DNA of 64,000 bases, from NCBI GenBank assembly GCA_035048495.1, contig CM068541.1:6579929-6643928 (forward strand), read 5' to 3'. This stretch comes from Euptelea pleiosperma (Eukaryota > Streptophyta > Magnoliopsida > Ranunculales > Eupteleaceae). Positions 45,401 through 57,694 of this stretch are shown here, piece by piece; the first letter of the stretch is position 1; every line of letters begins with the position of its first letter. Made by a program: the position numbers and the translations under genes. The notes beneath the pieces were generated by a model, which was given only the letters and a program-made list of their open reading frames with translations, did no database searches and was not told the DNA's origin.

Positions 45401-48400
45401 ATGTTGCTGGATTATCTCTGCCCAAGAATCCTGCGATGTTGTTGGGAGCCCAAGAAACTGAGTCTTCTTATGTTGTTGCTACAGATGCAGAGAAGAGAAA
45501 TGTTCTCAAGCAGATCGTAACACCAGGCACTGCTCAACTTCACAGTGCAGGGCTAGAAGCTCCCTTCTTTTTAAGGAGCTATACCAACCACGACAAGGAT
45601 GTTGGTTGTTCTAAATCAAATGAATCTCTTATTGCAAAGAAGTCCATACTGTCGTCAAAAAATATAAACAATGCTTCGGAGAATTCATGGCCTCAGTATA
45701 AGCGGAGAAAAATTGAGGGTCAATCAATTAATGTCTTCACTAGTTCCTATAGGTTAAGGAGGGCGAAACCACTTGAACAAATTCATGAGGACAATATATG
45801 TAGAAACCTTCAAAGTGCAGAAGATGAATTAGGGGCTATCCTAGAGTTTCAGCATTTCCCTATATCTTGTGAGGTGCAAGTTAATCAATCACATGTAAAT
45901 GACAGCCCTGGTATAGAGGACCATCGGAATGAGAAGCGTCATAAGACAAAGGGATTTGAATCTTCGGTCAAGTTGCAGGCCAAAGAGGTAACTGTTTACT
46001 TCGTTGGAATTCTCACATTCTTCATGTTAAGTTTTGACATGTTCAGGGAAAAGGTAGTGAAACGAGATTGTTTGCAGTCATATTGTTTGTTTGTATTGCA
46101 TATATGAGCAAAGAAGAATTACTTGGTCAGGATGTCTGACCTCCGTCCGATTCCAGTTGTGTCAAACACATGGCACTCTTGCAAAGGATTTGGTATCTAG
46201 GGAAAATATCTACCCAGTCAGATGATCCTAACTATTCAATCTAAAGCTTTTCTTCTGAATTACACACACACGCACACACTAGGAACATTCGTTTTTGTTT
46301 CATAAATATTAAAGAAATAAAAATAACATTGTAAAAAGTTTTTTTTTATTTGGAAGGTGCAAAACATGAAAATGTAGTGACTTTAGACACCTATTTGGAT
46401 GACCAAATCAAATCGGGTTAGGATAAAATTTTATAGAGTAGTAAGGCTCGAATACTGTCAAAGTGAAAAAAAAAGTTTAGCAAAATGCAAAGGTACTCAA
46501 ATCATAAAATCTGTGCCTACGGGCCAGTTTTGTACTAGCTCCTGCCTAGGCTCTGTTTTAGGTGCTAAAGGTCCCGTATAAGCGAAGCTTTGACTACACT
46601 TAATCATTCCACTGTTCACATAAGAGACCTTATGGGCCAAATCATGAGATCTCTTAGATGGGACTGGTGAAAGTTGGACCCAATCACCTTGATGTTCACT
46701 GGGTGTATAACTGATAGGTCTGGATGGAGGTTTGATCCTGAGCCAAGTAATCCTGATGATCATGTAAGGCAAAAACATTCTATGGCAGTGTAATTCTACA
46801 TGAACTTATTTTTCTAAGCATATCAGCAGTTTTTTTTCATAAAAGTAGCACTTAGAGAATTGATGTATCAATAAGTATTCTGCATTTTAATGTCAATCGA
46901 AAGAACAGATTCTTTTGGTTTGAATAGATTACTCTTCTGATCTTATTAAAGCAACTTAGATGCGGGTTTTTTGGCTTATGCTTGTGCTTCACAGGTTGAA
47001 CCTGCCTTGGAAGGGGGAGATCAAGATGCGAGCACCCCCTTGGGAGTTAAACTAACACATGATGTGAACGAAGAGACATGCGGAGATTCCCAGTATTGCT
47101 TAAAGGACAATGTGGGGATGGAAGATCCTAGTAGCATTGTCCTTGATGTAAAAGGGCAGTGTGCTTCAGAAGATGATCAAAATTTGCTGTGTCTTGAAAG
47201 TAAACTAAATCTGGGAAATATGGAACATTCGGGCTATATTGAAGAAACTATTCCGGAGAGGAAATCTAATTCTGGAGCCCATTTGTCTTCGTATTGTTCA
47301 ATTGGGTCCCCACATTATGGGCATCTTGATCTCATTGGTTCTGATCAAAGCATGCCTGAGTTTGAAGGGTTCAATATTGGAGCGCCTACAGAGAATATAC
47401 CACCATGCATTGCTGGAGATAGAATTAGCTTTGATGAATCGGATCTTCCAAATGCTACAAGAGAGCAGATTAGGGTTCTGGAGCAGCTGTGCAGATCTAC
47501 TAGCATGCTTACCCCGTTACCCATCCTTCAGCAAAGTATAAATTGCACAAAACACCAGACGTATATCAGTCTTTACCTAATGGACTTCTGGAGCAAATAG
47601 ATTTGAGGAACGCGTTTCTCTTTAATGATGATGTTAGTAATCAACTTAAGGCCAGGCATGCAGAAGTCGATCGTAATTTTTGGGGAAGGTCCTATTCTGA
47701 TTGCAAGCCTTGCTCTTGGGATGTCAGGAGACCTTATACACCTCCTGCTGGGAACCTCTGTCAGAAAAGCACTTCAATATCTGCTGGTCACAGTTCAGAG
47801 AAGCAACAGAGTGTAAAGTCAGAGCTAACTTGCTTTAGGATTGATGAAGATACAAGCACTAGTGAAGAACATGGGAATTTAGATGAGGTAGTTGGTTCAT
47901 CCCAGGAAGGAATCGACCCGGTAGAGAAGAATAGCTCAACTAACAGAGAACCACTTAGTGACATGACTAACATTGTACTTCCTGCATTGGTTTCCGCAGC
48001 TGAGAAGTTTCCTGACAGGGGTAGTCTAGATTCTGTAAACATGGACTTGAACATCCATGGGACACTGGGTGCCAAGCATAATCTCCGAAATGGCTATGGC
48101 AATAAGAGAAGCTATACGAATAAGTATAAGGAGAACCAAAGTTCTTCAATAGGTGCAAATAGTAGAGAAGACCACTGAATCTCTTCACAACAGGTTCAGC
48201 AGGCCAAGGTTATTAGGAAAAGCAAGTGAGCAAAAAGAAAGCAGGAGTTTGTTAGACAAAGGGTGTAAGAGTACCAATATTGTGTCTAATATTTCGTCGT
48301 TTATTCCACTTGTTCAACAAAAGCAACAGCCAGCTGCAGTTTTTACAGGTAATGCATTTTATGAATTGAGAATTTATTATTTTCACTCTATAACAAATGG

Positions 48401-51400
48401 AATGCTCTCCATCAAACTTCATCTTAAGCTTTCCTCTATTTTCAGATAGAATTGGTGAAGCTCAATTCCTGAAGTTAATTTATAAATATTCAGTCTCTGG
48501 GAATAGCAATAGACGTTTGATTCTTGGTGATGCGCAGCACAATAGACTTATTGGTTTCATGTAGAGACCAATCCTTAACTTCCAGTTCTAATGAATTTGA
48601 GAATTTTGACTCTCATGCCTACTGTGCATAGTGTCATCATGCAGTTGGCTAGGCTGAAGTTGATATCTTTCTATTTACCGTAAGACTATTGTTAGCCCCT
48701 CGAGCTTGTTTATTACGAAGTCTGAGTTTTCAACCATTCCACTGCTCTCTTTACTTTTTTTTTCTTCTTTTTTGTATTTTTTTTTTCATGATAAGCTTAG
48801 CCATTCCACTGCTTGCTTGAGCTAAGTTGGTATGGCCTAGAATGGTGTTTTTAGTTTCAGTGCACTGAACCGACCAGCTTGAAATGACCCGGCATATATT
48901 CATGTGTCTCCTATTTCTACTTTTCTCTGGTATCCTGCTTTGGAAGTGCTCTGAAAGTATTGACTCCTGTGTCCAACATCTTGGAAAAATGTCTTAATTT
49001 AATCTTGTATAATTGTGTAGGTTCTGAATCACATTCTTAATGTTTTATGGGTTTTATTTTTGTTCAATTTTGTTGGGCATAAAACCAGAAGTCATGTACA
49101 TTAGTAATTATCTTACACAATATGAGAATCCTTATTTTGAATTACAAACTATAAAGCATAACAGCATAAATATTATATTGCAAGGAGATTGCAATTGCTA
49201 GTATCAATAGGTTCTAAAGAGTTTAGGTGTGCTGCCTCAATGTGCACGAAATGAGAAATGTCTAGTCTTAATATTATATTTTGTTTTGACACTTCTTGTG
49301 GTATCCTATAGGGAAGAGAGACATTCAAGTGAAAGCCCTGGAGGCTGCTGAGGCTGCAAGACGTCTTGCAGTGAAAAGGGAGAATGACCGTAAAATGAAG
49401 AAAGAAGCAGCAAAGCTTGAGCGAGCGAGACTGGAGCAAGAAAAAATGAGGCAATTGGAATTGAAACAGACAAAGAAAGAAGAGGAACAAAAGAAAAAAG
49501 AAGCTGATATGGCAGCGAGGAAAAGGCTTAGGGAAGAAGAAGAAAGGAAGGAGAAGCAAAGAAAACAGAAGTGTATTGAAGAAGCACGAAGGCAGCAAAA
49601 AGAACAAGAGGAGAAATTACGTGCCAGAAAAGAGGAGAAAGAGCTACGATGCAGAGCTGCAGTACGATCCTTCCTTCATTAACAATAAAATTCTAGGTGT
49701 CCATTGTTCTTGCTTTTTGCAGTAGCATTAACTACAGTGATGTCTGCTACAGGATGAGAGAGAGTGCAAGAGAAAACAACTACCAGATGGAGAAAGAAAA
49801 CGTCAAAAAATGGAAAAAGGATTGGAAGCGGCTGAGTGTAGGAAAAAGATGAAGACTGAACCCAGGACTGCTGAGGTTTCAGAAGGCGGTGCCAGAGAAG
49901 CAGGTGATGTTTGTGAAGATTTTGAGGCTTCTAAGGAGTCTCCTGATATTGAAAAGGTAAGAGTCGACCACTGAGTTCAACCTGCATGTTGTCTAGGAGT
50001 AAATAATGTTTGATGCAAAAATGTTTTAGTGCACAAGTACAGCAAGTCAGCAACCAATGGGCATATTTCCTTATAATAGTTTCTGTGCCATGCTGAATGC
50101 TTCCCACCCCTACTCTGTGTCTTGAGGTATGAATCTTTGTGGTCATGATCTAAGAGCTAGTGAAGAGGACAGATAATGATGGTTTCAAATATGAAACTAG
50201 GAATCTGTAAACTTTATTTTTTTGGTACTTTTTTTCTCCAGAGGAATACTTGCATTGGCACAGCCACACAGGAAGAAACTGTCTTCCCTGCCTCTTTCAT
50301 ACCCGTGGCACAGTTGTGAAAGAATTATGATGGGTCCCATAAAGGAGATCTTCTAGCTCAAAAACCAGATAACCACCCTATCAGATGATCGTCTAACCTG
50401 TAGACTTTTTTTTCCTGGATGAATCGCTATTTTCTGACTGTCCATAAGAATATGGTAACTTGGGAGATCAGATTGGGTTAATTTTTAGACTAGGAAATCT
50501 CCTGAATGGTGGGTGTAACCTTTATGGAAGAGGCAAAAGAAGGTCTTTTTCTCATGCTGCGTCTTCATGAAAATCTCCCTCTTCTGTTCAACTCTTAATA
50601 GTGATTTAAATAATTACCTTAAAGACTTCATCTGTTTTCAATTCACATCCTTGTATTAATAATTCTTTTAGAAACTTCACTTTGATTGAAGGATTCTATA
50701 TTTCTTTTGATGGGTGTATATATCCTCCTTGCTTTTATACTACTTGTAGGTAGTGAGCAATTTAGATAAAGCAAATGAAGGTGGCATCTCAGTTGACGAA
50801 GGAAGTCGAGAAGAGTCATATGAGATATCTCCATACCAAGGCTCGGATGATGAAGAGGAAGAAGAGGACGACATGCTCAATAGGAAATGTATCCCTTCAT
50901 GGGCCAGGTGAACAACTTAATTTTGTCATCCCAATCGTAGTATCTTAGAGCATGTGAAACATCATAAATCTGCTCTCTAGGAACCCATATATCTTTTACA
51001 TACAGCTGGACATATATTATCACTTAATCAGGACTTTGGTCAGACGCTGCATATACGACCTCCATCACAACCTACCAGTGAGATGCTCTTCTAGTGTACC
51101 ATGCATGCAACACAGGTAGTTGGGGCAGAGATCGTATATGTTGATGTACAGACCCAAGTTTTCCTCTTGTAAGGTATAGAACTCATCAAGGACACATTCT
51201 TTTTATTATGGTATCGTCAAATTTATTTGCTAAGGAAGGTCTAGTCAGTGAATTTGTGACACTTGTTTACTTCAGGGAAAAACATTTGGCTTCAATCTTA
51301 CCCTCCCTGCAACAAATAGATCCATATGAAATCTTCACCCCTGCAAGCTTTTGCGGTATAACTGAAGGTAATCCTCTCAGATTCTCTTAATACATGGAAC

Positions 51401-51483
51401 TTTATTAGCTGCAGCTGGACTAAAGAACAACATAATCTCCTCTCTTTGTAGTTCTTTTGCTTCAAAAGCAACATCTGAAATAG
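41135..51483 (+). CDS. WYR: Inner centromere protein INCENP (plant WYRD type), with three apparent frameshifts
   Basis: Coding blocks: 41135-41318, 43019-44722, 45229-45987, 46995-48348, 49312-49661, 49753-49956, 50750-50907, 51276-51367, 51452-51483 (stop TAG), about 1,610 codons, near the family's usual size. INCENP is the scaffold of the chromosomal passenger complex. Its C-terminal IN-box binds and activates Aurora kinase at centromeres and the midzone; plant WYRD is needed in gametes and embryo. Seen: N-terminus MSTLEKLFVQIFDRKNWIAD, two LQRSRSRQKALELRN-type repeats, a long Lys/Glu coiled coil (KALEAAEAARRLAVKREN onward), then SYEISPYQGSDDEEEEEDDM, NRKCIPSWAR and ASFCGITEVLLLQKQHLK, the IN-box. 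Every junction is GT-AG and in phase. Near 43950 and 48155 one extra base, and near 47525 one missing base, break the frame although homology continues. A mobile element splits exon 2 at 44712-45232. It may be assembly error or an early-decaying copy. Confidence 0.88.
42115..42370. mobile_element. Family-C MITE relic in INCENP intron 1
   Basis: GGGGCCCACACGGAGATGAG, TTTTTGTGAGGATG, CTCACAATGGAGAACATG, AAAAAATCAGCCCATTCTG on the left and GAATGAGCTGATTTTTTGTG, GGTGAGGAGATCATCTTC on the right. The ends have decayed. Confidence 0.5.
42391..42450. repeat. (AT)n(GT)n compound microsatellite in INCENP intron 1
   Basis: About 11 AT units are followed directly by about 15 GT units, then TATGTATG. Confidence 0.95.
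44712..45232. mobile_element. 521-bp TIR element inserted in an INCENP exon, spliceable as an intron
   Basis: Terminal inverted repeats GGGCCTGTTTGGTA (44712) and TACCAAACAGGCCC (to 45232), flanked by a TCA duplication (44709-44711 and 45233-45235). A 3-bp duplication and GGGCC ends fit a PIF/Harbinger-like MITE. Removing the element and one TCA joins ACA GTC AAT AGC in frame, so the site was continuous exon. As it stands, reading through meets TAG at 44795. A donor GTATGT starts at 44723 and an acceptor CAAACAG ends at 45228. Splicing them out (506 nt) leaves GTVRACLALNSNF in frame, six codons longer than before. The interior holds an 18-base G run (45067-45084) and repeated GGCTAAATATT motifs near both ends. 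Confidence 0.85.
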
Positions 51484-52480
51484 GTGCCAATTTGGATGGA
51501 ATTGTGGGTTCCCCGCATGATTGGATTATGTGGACAGACGAACATTTTAGATCCGTCGGGATGATCGCTTCTTGTACAAAAAGAGGTATTCTCTCAGTTT
51601 TAGTTCCGGGAACCAGGGTTCCATATGTCTGAATTGATCACAGTATATGTTGTTGTGGGGTCCACCTAGGTGCACCTCGAGCCTAGGCACTTCTCACCTA
51701 TTGCACCACCCAGGCTGTTGCCTAGTCAATCATCCATTTGCCTGAGCCCAGGTGGCTGCTGTTACCTGATAGCAGTAAATCACCTTAAAAAATCAGAGGA
51801 CCTTTCTTCCTGTTGTATTTCTAAAGCTTAGTAGCCTTTGTACGGGATATTCTTACGTCTGATTTTGTTTCTGGAACACAGGTTCGTATTTTCTGTGCAG
51901 GGAGAAGACCAAATGAGCCTTCATTCAGAGGGACATGAGCTTGACTGAAAGTTGTTGAGTGAAAGCCATTCCTTCCCCACATCTTTTGTAGTCAATCTGA
52001 CGTGGTTGCATCAATGTATATGTGTAATTCTTCTTTGGCATTGTTAGATCCTCATCTTCTACTGATAAAGAGTTAATAAATTCCAGCTGAGGTCAATCAA
52101 TTTCCATTGACCCTCACTGGATCTTAATATCTGTATCCCTTAATATCTCGCACCAATCAGACCAGTTCCTCACAGTGTAGATCCTGAGATTGAATCAGGT
52201 GGTGCTCGATCCATCTCAGGTGTCTTATAACTCTTCCCTATTTTGTTGAATTCTGAAAATAACCAAGGGTGGTTACAGCATGGAGACTGGCAGAAACCTT
52301 TAGCCTACCTGTATTACAGGTCCAAAGTAAGTCATCAACATCGCCTTTTAATTCCAGTTAAATGTTCCTGAGGCTCCGATCAAAACTCGATCTACCAGGC
52401 AAGCTGTATGACTTTGGGTTGAATCATCATCTCACAGTTGTGAACATTATGATTAACTGTTGATGGAGGAGGTTGAGGCA
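51484..52480 (+). other. INCENP downstream region / possible 3' UTR
   Basis: No ORF is supported after the TAG at 51481-51483. A pyrimidine-rich TTTTCTGTGCAG|GGAGAAG (about 51900) looks like an acceptor and could mark a spliced 3' UTR exon. Nothing else is recognised. Confidence 0.35.
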
Positions 52481-52965
52481 TGGTTCAAAGTCTCGGCCAA
52501 TCCCGTTCTGTATCGGCTGATCCGGATTGGGATTGGAGCCCACCGATCTGATCTAAACTAGGCTCTGTCTCACCCTGAGATCACTGTTTCACAAAGGAGT
52601 CCCACTTTGTCTCGGGCGAGATGGGCCAATCCCATTCTGGATTGGACCGATCCGGAGATCGGAGCCCACTGATCCAGCCTCCAATCCCAAGATTTCGATC
52701 CATGGGTTGAGGTGACCAACTTGTGATGTCAACAGCAAGGTTAGACTTGTGACCTAAGATTAGCACATTCCCTATTTGGGAGAGTGGCGTCTGTGTATTC
52801 TTTTGCACCCATCCATGGAAACAAGGACCCTTAATGCTCAAATTTCAAGGGGCTATTTTCCCTATCCACTGTTTGCCAGGTAAGACATGCTATCCTCTAT
52901 TTCAACAGTGTATCATTGCGACCAAACACCCGCATAAGATTGTCATAACCATACGACAATTAGAG

Positions 52966-53330
52966 TCCAGTGGGTTGGTGCTCCCTTTTTTCAAAGTGCT
53001 TCCTCCACCACAGACGGAATGCCTAGAGAGAGAGAGAGAGAGTCCAGTGGGTTGGTGCTCCCTTTTTCAAAGTGCTTCCTCCACTACTACAGGGAATAAA
53101 GCAAAAGTCACCAACAACTCCGAAAGCAGACAGAGGGAGAGAGGCTTTTGGAACTTTGGAGACATTTCACACTTTTCTTTGGCGTTTTGTGAGAGAGAGG
53201 GAGTTGCTTTTGAAACTCTTGACGACATTTCATACTTTTCTTTGGTGTTTAGAGAGAGAGAGAGAGAGAGAGTTGCTTTTGAAACTTTGGACGGCATTTC
53301 ATACTTTTCTTTGATGTTTTGTACTCGTGA
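52966..53330. repeat. Tandem duplications with GA tracts
   Basis: First, TCCAGTGGGTTGGTGCTCCC then TTTTTTCAAAGTGCTTCC at 52966 is repeated from 53041 (period about 75 bp). Then three units of GCTTTTGGAACTTTGGA ... GACATTTCACACTTTTCTTT start at about 53144, 53206 and 53275 (62 and 69 bp apart), separated by (GA)n. A 240-codon ORF runs through, but its repeated sequence looks like a by-product. Confidence 0.75.
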
Positions 53331-53639
53331 CCTGATAGGAGTTGGAAAAGTAGAAAGTTCAAGTAAATTTTTTTTTTACTGTACTCATTTTTTCCACAGT
53401 AAACATGTGATACCGAAGATATGGATGACAGAAGGAATCGCACTGATGGTGTACTTTTACATTTTTACCCATCAAGGAGAGGCGACGTGTTGGTTTTTCA
53501 GTAGAGATTTGAATTTAAATAGATGGGCACGAATGGATCTCCATGACTTTATTTAAGGGGGGAAGCCAGAAGAGAGGGTGAAGCAATGTGATGTCAATCT
53601 TGAGGTTAGGGGAGTGAGGGATGTAGCTCACAGGGGAGG

Positions 53640-54080
53640 GTTCATGCCATGCCTCTCAAATGGAGGCTAAAGTAGGTACGTTGATGAGTTTGTTTCTTAA
53701 AGATTTGACGCCTTTGCAACAAAGGCGATCAAGGAAGTTGGGTCCATGAGTTATCTTTGTAATATGGTGTGTTTCATCGACCGGAAGTAATAGATCGAGA
53801 GAATTTGCGTAGAGGTGGCTTCCCATGCTTACAGCATTAAAGATGAGATCTTTGATCGTGCTAGATGATGTGTGGAATGAAATCAAAAGAAGCTACTCTC
53901 GAATCGTAAGATGTAAAAGTTTATCTCTTGCGGTGGGTTACCGCTTGCTATTGTGGCAATAGGAACTCCACGCTGGAAAGGGTAAAAAGAAGCCTTTGCT
54001 CATCTTTCTCTAGAGTCCATTATGTTGGCTATCAAAAGCGATAGCTGAAGGATTCGTAGAAAAAAGAAAAAAATCACTAA
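53640..54080 (+). pseudogene. NB-ARC (NLR resistance-type) gene relic
   Basis: Short coding islands appear in the correct order for an NLR ATPase domain. TCTTTGATCGTGCTAGATGA then TGTGTGG gives SLIVLDDVW (kinase-2/Walker B). About 70 bp later, in another frame, GGGTTACCGCTTGCTATTGT gives GLPLAIVAIGT (GLPL motif). Further on comes AIAEGFVEK (normally LW.AEGFVE). The spacing is far too short, so sequence between the motifs is deleted, and frameshifts and stops are present. P-loop and LRRs were not found. A broken gene. Confidence 0.65.
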
Positions 54081-54804
54081 TCCAGTGATAAGACACCGTT
54101 GTATTAAACAACGATACAATAAGTTCACGTTTGATGTATGGAGTATGGTAACATCTTCTCAAATATAAGCAGACACAAGGAGTTTGTCGTAGAAAAGGCA
54201 GCGAAACATTGGAGGTGGTTAGAGCTCTCTACAGAGTGACAATCTCGTCTTATTGGCACGCTTTTGTTTTATAATGAAATTGTAATTTGCATATCCCTTT
54301 GTGGTCCTGTGGGAGAAGCAACTTGTAAAACACATTCCAGTGTTCTCGTTCTCAATTTTTTCAGAATGGATAATTTATTCCCATTTACATTTAATTTTCG
54401 TCCTTGCACTATGAATTTTTATCCCTCTTTTTCTTTATTTCTATTTTCCTAGTGTTTTTAATAAGGTGTTGAAGCCATCCAATTGGGTAGGTCTTGGCCA
54501 TAGATCTCCATGGTGGGTCCAACCCCTTGCATACATTTGCCTCTAATGTTCTAGTGTGAGGTTGTTAGAGTGTCATCAGGGTCTACCAGACTGTAGAAGT
54601 CTACAAAAGGAAGAGAACACCGTTTCGTATCTCTACCATGGTTTAAATAACGGCCGTTATAACCGTAAAGACTGTTTTGCCTCTTCAAATTAATTTAACA
54701 AACTTGCCGTGATGAAATTGTAATTGGTGGAAACCCGACCTTTGAATGACATTTAGCAGATGTTCTTATCAAGATCTTAAACCATCTGATCTTTACTTTC
54801 AAGT

Positions 54805-55165
54805 AGAACTTTGCTGACGTAGGTCACCACCAAATGAGCCATGTGGCACATTATTAGAGATCGTTGATCATATGGATGTTTGGCCCATCCTTAAGTGGGC
54901 CTACATATCAAAATTGGCCTGATTAGTGATTTCAAACCTTTGGGTCTTTGTACTCCAAATAATGCTCAAATTCCACTGTTAAAAATTAGCCCATGAAAAC
55001 GTCTCCAATCCAATGCGTAGAAATCACTAATCAGGATAAAGTTTGTAAGTCTACCTAGGGTTGGGCCTAACATTTATACGGTCCTCGATTCTAAAGAGTA
55101 TACCACATGGCTTATACTGTGATCCGTCATCAACGTCGGTCAGCAAAGTTCTGCTTTACTTTCCA
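54805..55165. mobile_element. Family-A MITE with probable 9-bp target duplication
   Basis: GTAGAACTTTGCTGACG at the left, GTCAGCAAAGTTCTGC at the right, and TTTACTTTC on both outer sides. A 9-bp duplication and long inverted ends suggest Mutator-type mobilisation. The arms include GATCATATGGATGTTTGGCC and TTTATACGGTC. Confidence 0.7.
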
Positions 55166-55224
55166 GTTGATTGTGAGATTTTCCTGGTTAGTCAAATGAG
55201 TGTGATGGATAAGATGGTTATGAT

Positions 55225-55563
55225 CAAGTTTTAAAAGTGGCCATTATAATGGTATAGCGGACTAGGGGGTAAGATTTTTCCGTTATAATGGCCGTTGTAA
55301 CAAATTGTCACGCTCAGGGCCAAAAATGGAAATAATGAAAATATGGAAAAAATGACACTGGAATTCAAATTTTCAAAAACGGAAAATAAAGGAAAGATGG
55401 GAAAATAACAGCCTGTTTTTTCACAAAATTTCCCAGAAATTATAATGGAAAATAACGGCCGTTATTTTCAGGGCATTTTGACTGTACATAATGTAACGGG
55501 GGGAGGTCCGAATCCATTATAACGGCCATTATTTTCGTTATAACGCCGCTTTTTAAACCATGT
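55225..55563. mobile_element. Relative of the AACGG-rich inverted-repeat element
   Basis: AAAAGTGGCCATTATAATGG, ACTAGGGGGTAAG and CCGTTATAATGGCCGTT on the left; AACGGGGGGAGGTCCG and TTATAACGGCCATTATTTTC then GTTATAACGCCGCTTTTTAA on the right. It has the layout of the elements at 5-6.4 kb with a different core repeat. Confidence 0.5.
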
Positions 55564-56634
55564 TATTGATCAGCTGATTGAGTCAAATTTTGACCAAGGA
55601 GATTCCCTTTTGTCCGGATGCAATTACTTATTACTCACAGGAACCTGAAAATGTTCTCTCCACAGACAGAGAAGAGAACTTTTCACTTTCTTACAGGTGG
55701 CAGCTGAGGTAGCGAAACCAAAGGGTCCAGATATGTGGACATTTTTGGGCTCACCATCTCAACTGGCACATGTAAAGGTACCCTAACTATGAGAATTCAT
55801 ATATGGGCACCCATATTTTAGACTGTGTGTGTGTGTGTGATGAACCACCAAGGGGTCTATGCAACCCTCAGCTAGCCCAGTCGAGGTACACATGGCAACC
55901 TTGGCAGGGTTGACCAGGGGAGAGAGAGAGGGGGAGAAAGAGATATAGAGAGAGATGTTGGGAAGAAAGAACAATAAACAATCTAAAGAACAAAGATACA
56001 GTCACCCACAACACAGATTTACTTAGTTCCCCCTATATTGAGGTACGTCTATAGAGCCAACCAATTCCACTATGCTCTGAGGCAAGAAAAGAAACACACA
56101 TCATAATGAATAATCATTTCTAATCAAACAAGGTATATATAACCCCAAAACGAAATTAGGGTTTCTATATCTCTATGTAAAAGCACGAAAATGTCCTTAA
56201 GAAAAAAAGACATCCCCAAAACATAACAAGAGGGAGAGAGGGAGAGATAGGAAGAGACACTGATAAGGGAGATAGGATGGAGAATGAGAGAGAGACACAA
56301 ATGGGAGGGGTGAGAGAGAGTGAGAGAGAGAGAGAAAAGCTGTAGGAGAAGGGGTGGGTGCCCAACTTAAAGGGGCATTTTTGTCCCATGTGGGTGCCCA
56401 GCTTAAAGACGTGGACGCCCATAGAGGCACCGTATTAAAATAACAGTCGTTATCTATTACTATTATAAAGCGAGAAGTTGGGGCACACCCACACAAAAGT
56501 AAAATAAGAAACAAAATACCATTTTTTTTTTTGTACTTCCCATGTCATGCAAAACCTCCCTCATTAAGTACCCTTTACAGTTCAAGTTGTCTAGCACGCC
56601 CATGTCCCTCATCAATGGTGATGAAAGACAATAG

Positions 56635-56985
56635 TATAAGACACGTGGCACACTCTCAGAGACCACTGACCTTATGGATGTTTGTCGCATTCCTCGATGG
56701 ACCTAAATACCAAATATCAATCTGATTAGTGATTTCAAACCGTTGGATCTGAGTACCCCAAATAATTCTTAAAATCTATAGTTAAAAATCAACTCATGAA
56801 AACGACTCCAATCAAACCAATCAAATCCTTAAAAACCACTAATCATGCTATTTTTTGCATATAGGTCCACCTAGGGATGGGGCAAAGCCACCAAACATCA
56901 ATACAGTCAATGCTCTCTATAAGTGTGCCACGTGTAAGGTGCACGTGGCGTTCCCCTAGTTCTGTCATAACAAAAATAGTGTCTT
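56635..56985. mobile_element. Foldback MITE (family A)
   Basis: ACACGTGGCACACTCTCAGA, GACCTTATGGATGTTTGTC on the left; ATCAATACAGTCAATG and AGTGTGCCACGTGTAAGGTG on the right, ending CACGTGGCGTTCCCC. The same end is found at 40.75 kb. Confidence 0.65.
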
Positions 56986-57099
56986 ACTTTTTTTATAATG
57001 TTTTGAATAAAACATCAATTATTTTCTTTTATCTCATTATTATATAATTGATTTTGAATTCAAATTATGAATTGTAAATATTTTGAATTCGAAATTTCA

Positions 57100-57305
57100 A
57101 ATTTAAGATCCCTTATAAATTCCCACAGCTAACAGCCATTATAAATCTGTTACCATGAATTTATCGGCTGCTATTTATGAATGTAATAAAAAATATTGTC
57201 CGTTAAAATATTAAAATATGGCAACGTTATAACAAGTGTTACAACGGAGATAATGGTAACCCTTGTCGGTATTATACCGTCACAACGGTCCATTTAAAAC
57301 CTTGG
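57100..57305. mobile_element. Fragment of the AACGG-type inverted-repeat element
   Basis: AT-rich sequence with TTATAAATCTGTTACC, GTTACAACGGAGATAATGG, ACCGTCACAACGGTCCATTT and a terminal AAAACCTTGGTT like the ends at 5-6 kb. Confidence 0.35.
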
Positions 57306-57329
57306 TTCCATATTTCGAGTTTTGCTGAC

Positions 57330-57605
57330 AGACGTCCGTCATTGACCACTGACCGAGTGAATGTTTGGCCCATCCCTAGGCGGATCTACATACGGAAAAT
57401 TAGCCTGATTTGTGATTTCAAACCGTTGGATCTTTGTGCCCTAAATAGTGCTCAAATTCCACGGTTTAAATTCAAACCCATGAACACGTCTCCAATCTAA
57501 CGGTTAAATATCACTGATTTTTGGTATGTAGGTCCATCTAGGGTTTGACGGTCAGCAATCTTTAAGAGTGTGCCACGTGACTCGTACCAAAGTTCTACTC
57601 CGACA
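57330..57605. mobile_element. Foldback MITE (family A) in the lectin-kinase upstream region
   Basis: GACCGAGTGAATGTTTGGCC, CATACGGAAAATTAGCCTGA on the left; TTTTTGGTATGTAGGTCC and GAGTGTGCCACGTGACTCGT on the right, ending CAAAGTTCTACTCC. Slightly shortened right arm. Confidence 0.65.
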
Positions 57606-57694
57606 TTTCAATGTTGACTCAATTTCCAAAGCCCGAGAATACCCCCTTTTTTTTAGATTCTCATATCCATTGTGAATTTGAATATGGGTCGTGA

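Noticed and set aside
46260..46280. (AC)n stretch as regulatory element
   Set aside because: A short simple repeat in an INCENP intron with no sign of function.
52834..53556. 240-codon plus-strand ORF
   Set aside because: It runs through tandem repeats and GA tracts, has repetitive unlikely protein ([13 protein letters not shown]), and no family resemblance or gene signals.
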